From Pseudomonadota bacterium (GTDB taxonomy: Bacteria; Pseudomonadota; Gammaproteobacteria; Burkholderiales; Burkholderiaceae_B), in assembly GCA_023432075.1 (NCBI GenBank), contig JAEYVD010000013.1, positions 1-7,639 of the forward strand: 7,639 nt of DNA. The letters run 5' to 3'. The stretch's first letter is position 1. Each line of letters begins with the position of its first letter. A model generated the notes under the pieces. The model made no database searches, had not been told where the DNA came from, and was given only the letters and a program-made list of their open reading frames with translations. A program made the translations under genes and the position numbers. Below, one piece after another: positions 6,157 through 7,639 of this stretch.

Positions 6157-6762
6157 ATGACGTCCCACCCCGCCCTTTCTCCCCGCCGCCGGCTGTCCAA
6201 GGACGCGCGGCAACGCCAGCTCATCGAGGTGTCCTGGGCGCTGATCCGCGACGAAGGCACGGACGCCCTGACATTGGGGCGGCTTGCCGAGAAAGCGGGC
6301 GTCTCAAAGCCCGTCGTCTACGACCACTTCGGCACCCGCAACGGGCTGCTGGCAGCGCTTTACCAGGATTTCGACCTGCGCCAGACCGCAATCATCGACA
6401 GCGCCATCGCCGCCAGCAAGCCAACCCTATCCGACAAGGCGGACGTCATCGCCACCCAGTACGTGCAATGCGTGTCGGTGCAAGGGCGCGAAATTCCCGG
6501 CGTGCTTGCGGCGCTGAACGGCTCGCCCGAACTGGCCGCCGTCAAAAGGCAGTATCAGCACGCATTCATCAGCAAATGCCAGGACATTCTTGCTCCGTTC
6601 GCCGGCCGGCAAGGCGTATCCCTGGCCGGCATGTGGGGCATGCTCGGCGCGGCCGACGCGCTCTCGCAGGCCGCCGTGGCGGGTGAAATCACCCAGGAAG
6701 CCGCACGCGCCGAGTTGCTCCGGATCGTTGTGGACCTGGTCAAGCACGCTCCCGCCAGCTAG
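6157..6762 (+). CDS. TetR/AcrR-family transcriptional regulator
   Basis: The protein has 201 aa. After a basic N-terminal arm (SPRRRLSKDARQRQ) comes the TetR DNA-binding domain: helix 1 QLIEVSWALIRDEG (21-34), then TLGRLAEKAGVSKPVVYDHF (39-58), which holds the helix-turn-helix and the typical recognition-helix sequence VSKPVVYDHF, and RNGLLAALYQDF (61-72). The C-terminal ligand and dimerisation region (about 75-201) is helical and not conserved enough to name a ligand; it contains cysteines C105 and C141, which could be redox-sensitive (speculation). ATG 6157 is the first plausible start after the oxidoreductase stop, but it lacks a clear Shine-Dalgarno, so expression may depend on coupling to the upstream gene. 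It probably represses its own operon through the palindrome at 5470-5504. Confidence 0.92.
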   Translation: MTSHPALSPRRRLSKDARQRQLIEVSWALIRDEGTDALTLGRLAEKAGVSKPVVYDHFGTRNGLLAALYQDFDLRQTAIIDSAIAASKPTLSDKADVIATQYVQCVSVQGREIPGVLAALNGSPELAAVKRQYQHAFISKCQDILAPFAGRQGVSLAGMWGMLGAADALSQAAVAGEITQEAARAELLRIVVDLVKHAPAS

Positions 6763-6777
6763 CGCCGCAGGCGCGGC
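6762..6777. terminator. Weak GC hairpin between convergent TetR and methyltransferase genes
   Basis: GCGCC-GCA-GGCGC (6762-6774) forms a 5-bp stem. An alternative 5-bp stem is GCCGC (6764-6768) with GCGGC (6773-6777). It fills the 15 bp between two convergent stop codons, a common place for a bidirectional terminator. No clear T-run follows on either strand, so the terminator call is tentative. Confidence 0.25.
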
Positions 6778-7590
6778 TTACTTTGTCGCGACGATCACGT
6801 GTGCCTGAATCCTGCCCGCGATGGGGCCCGGGCCATAGCGGTCGGCCAGTGCCTCAGCCGCCCGTTCCGTGGCGAACTGCATGAGGCCCGCGTCGCGCGC
6901 TTCGATCTCGTTGCGCAGCGGCGTGCCCTGGCAGTACGCGGTGGCCGCCTCCGTTGGCCCGGCCGCGCGGCTGACATCGGCGCGGGTTTCCATTTGAATG
7001 TCGTCAAAACCCGCGCGGCGAAGGTCGTCGCGGATCTTTTCCCTGTCGTGGTATCCGTGCGGCGTGCGCGCAAGAAAACGTGGCGGGTCCTGCGGAAACA
7101 CGGCGGCGACCGCGCGCGTCACGTCATCGGCGAAGTCATTTTCCTCGATGCGGTCCCACACGCTGAAGACGAAGCGGCCGCCGGACTTCAGCACCCGGCG
7201 CGCTTCGGCAAAGCCGGCAGCCCGGTCCGAAAAGAACATGACGCCGAACTGGCAGCACACCACGTCAAACGACGCGCAGTCGAACGGCAGATCCAGCGCA
7301 TCTGCCCACCGCCATTGCACCGCGCAGCCGGCCCCCTGACGGGCGGCCGCGTAATTGAGCATCGGTTGATTCAGGGCGGTCGCCACATACTGCGCCCCGG
7401 GATCCAGCAGGGGCGCAAGCGCCCGCGTCACTGCCCCGCTGCCCGCCGCGGTCTCCAGCACGGCCTGCGGCGCAAATCCCGCGACAAGCGCCGCCATGTT
7501 GTCCGCGTAACCCTGGAAGATCAACGGAACCATAAGCGTGTCGTAAAGCTCGGGAATCGATCCCGCGAACACCTTGTCGAAGTCGGCCAT
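6778..7590 (-). CDS. Class I SAM-dependent methyltransferase of unknown substrate
   Basis: This 270-aa cytosolic enzyme has a Rossmann-type Methyltransf_11/25 core. Motif I, VLETAAGSGAVT (44-55), binds SAM. DALDLPFDCASFDVVCCQFG (97-116) holds the loop that contacts adenine and the following strand. EARRVLKSGGRFVFSVWD (129-146) is the family's post-motif region. In motif II, YVATALNQPML (68-78), alanine 72 stands where relatives usually have aspartate (TDLNQPML), the residue that binds the SAM ribose hydroxyls. The C-terminal part (about 165-270) probably forms the substrate cap; its substrate cannot be inferred. The ATG at 7590 has AAAGGAG 7 nt upstream (complement of 7598-7604), a strong ribosome-binding site. 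The 49 bp left in the window upstream of the gene (7591-7639) show no confident promoter. Its 3' end faces the TetR gene, and no functional link to the neighbours is evident. Confidence 0.9.
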   Translation of the reverse strand: MADFDKVFAGSIPELYDTLMVPLIFQGYADNMAALVAGFAPQAVLETAAGSGAVTRALAPLLDPGAQYVATALNQPMLNYAAARQGAGCAVQWRWADALDLPFDCASFDVVCCQFGVMFFSDRAAGFAEARRVLKSGGRFVFSVWDRIEENDFADDVTRAVAAVFPQDPPRFLARTPHGYHDREKIRDDLRRAGFDDIQMETRADVSRAAGPTEAATAYCQGTPLRNEIEARDAGLMQFATERAAEALADRYGPGPIAGRIQAHVIVATK

Positions 7591-7639
7591 GATGCGGCTC
7601 CTTTAACGGCGTTGCCGATGCCCGACATCAACACGAGGC

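Overview
This is a GC-rich stretch with strong G/C preference at third codon positions, tightly packed genes and long spurious open frames on the opposite strands. Gene content and base composition suggest a Betaproteobacterium of the Alcaligenaceae type (Achromobacter/Bordetella-like). That assignment is an inference from style, since no rRNA or marker gene is present. I see no tRNA, rRNA, CRISPR array, insertion sequence or phage gene.

Left block (1-4049, + strand): the 3' end of a DUF2946-type small exported protein, a TonB-dependent outer-membrane receptor (TTG start at 415, 703 aa) and a four-helix PepSY inner-membrane protein (503 aa). Receptor and PepSY gene are 11 bp apart. The set reads as an import-and-reduction module: the receptor takes an iron-siderophore or other metal chelate across the outer membrane, and the PepSY protein, related to FoxB-type haem-containing reductases, would release the metal at the inner membrane. 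The substrate cannot be told from sequence.

Middle block (4120-5362, - strand, convergent with the left block): a cation diffusion facilitator-like transporter of the COG3965 type, followed by a 65-aa unknown protein with a very strong ribosome-binding site. A possible 35-aa frame overlaps both the transporter's stop and the small gene's start, so the three may be translationally coupled.

Right block (5363-6762, + strand): a flavodoxin-fold NAD(P)H:quinone oxidoreductase followed by a TetR-family regulator. The shared upstream region holds a striking near-perfect 35-bp palindrome made of two adjacent CTAC-N5-GTAG units. It is the best candidate for the TetR operator and may also control the divergent transporter.

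Right edge (6778-7590, - strand): a class I SAM-dependent methyltransferase, convergent with the TetR gene across 15 bp. Its motif II has alanine where the family normally carries the SAM-ribose-binding aspartate.

Most of the window is ordinary accessory metabolism and transport. The points most worth following are the double operator, the overlapping small-gene chain behind the transporter, the atypical metal site of that transporter, and the methyltransferase substitution. I found no clearly new multi-gene system.
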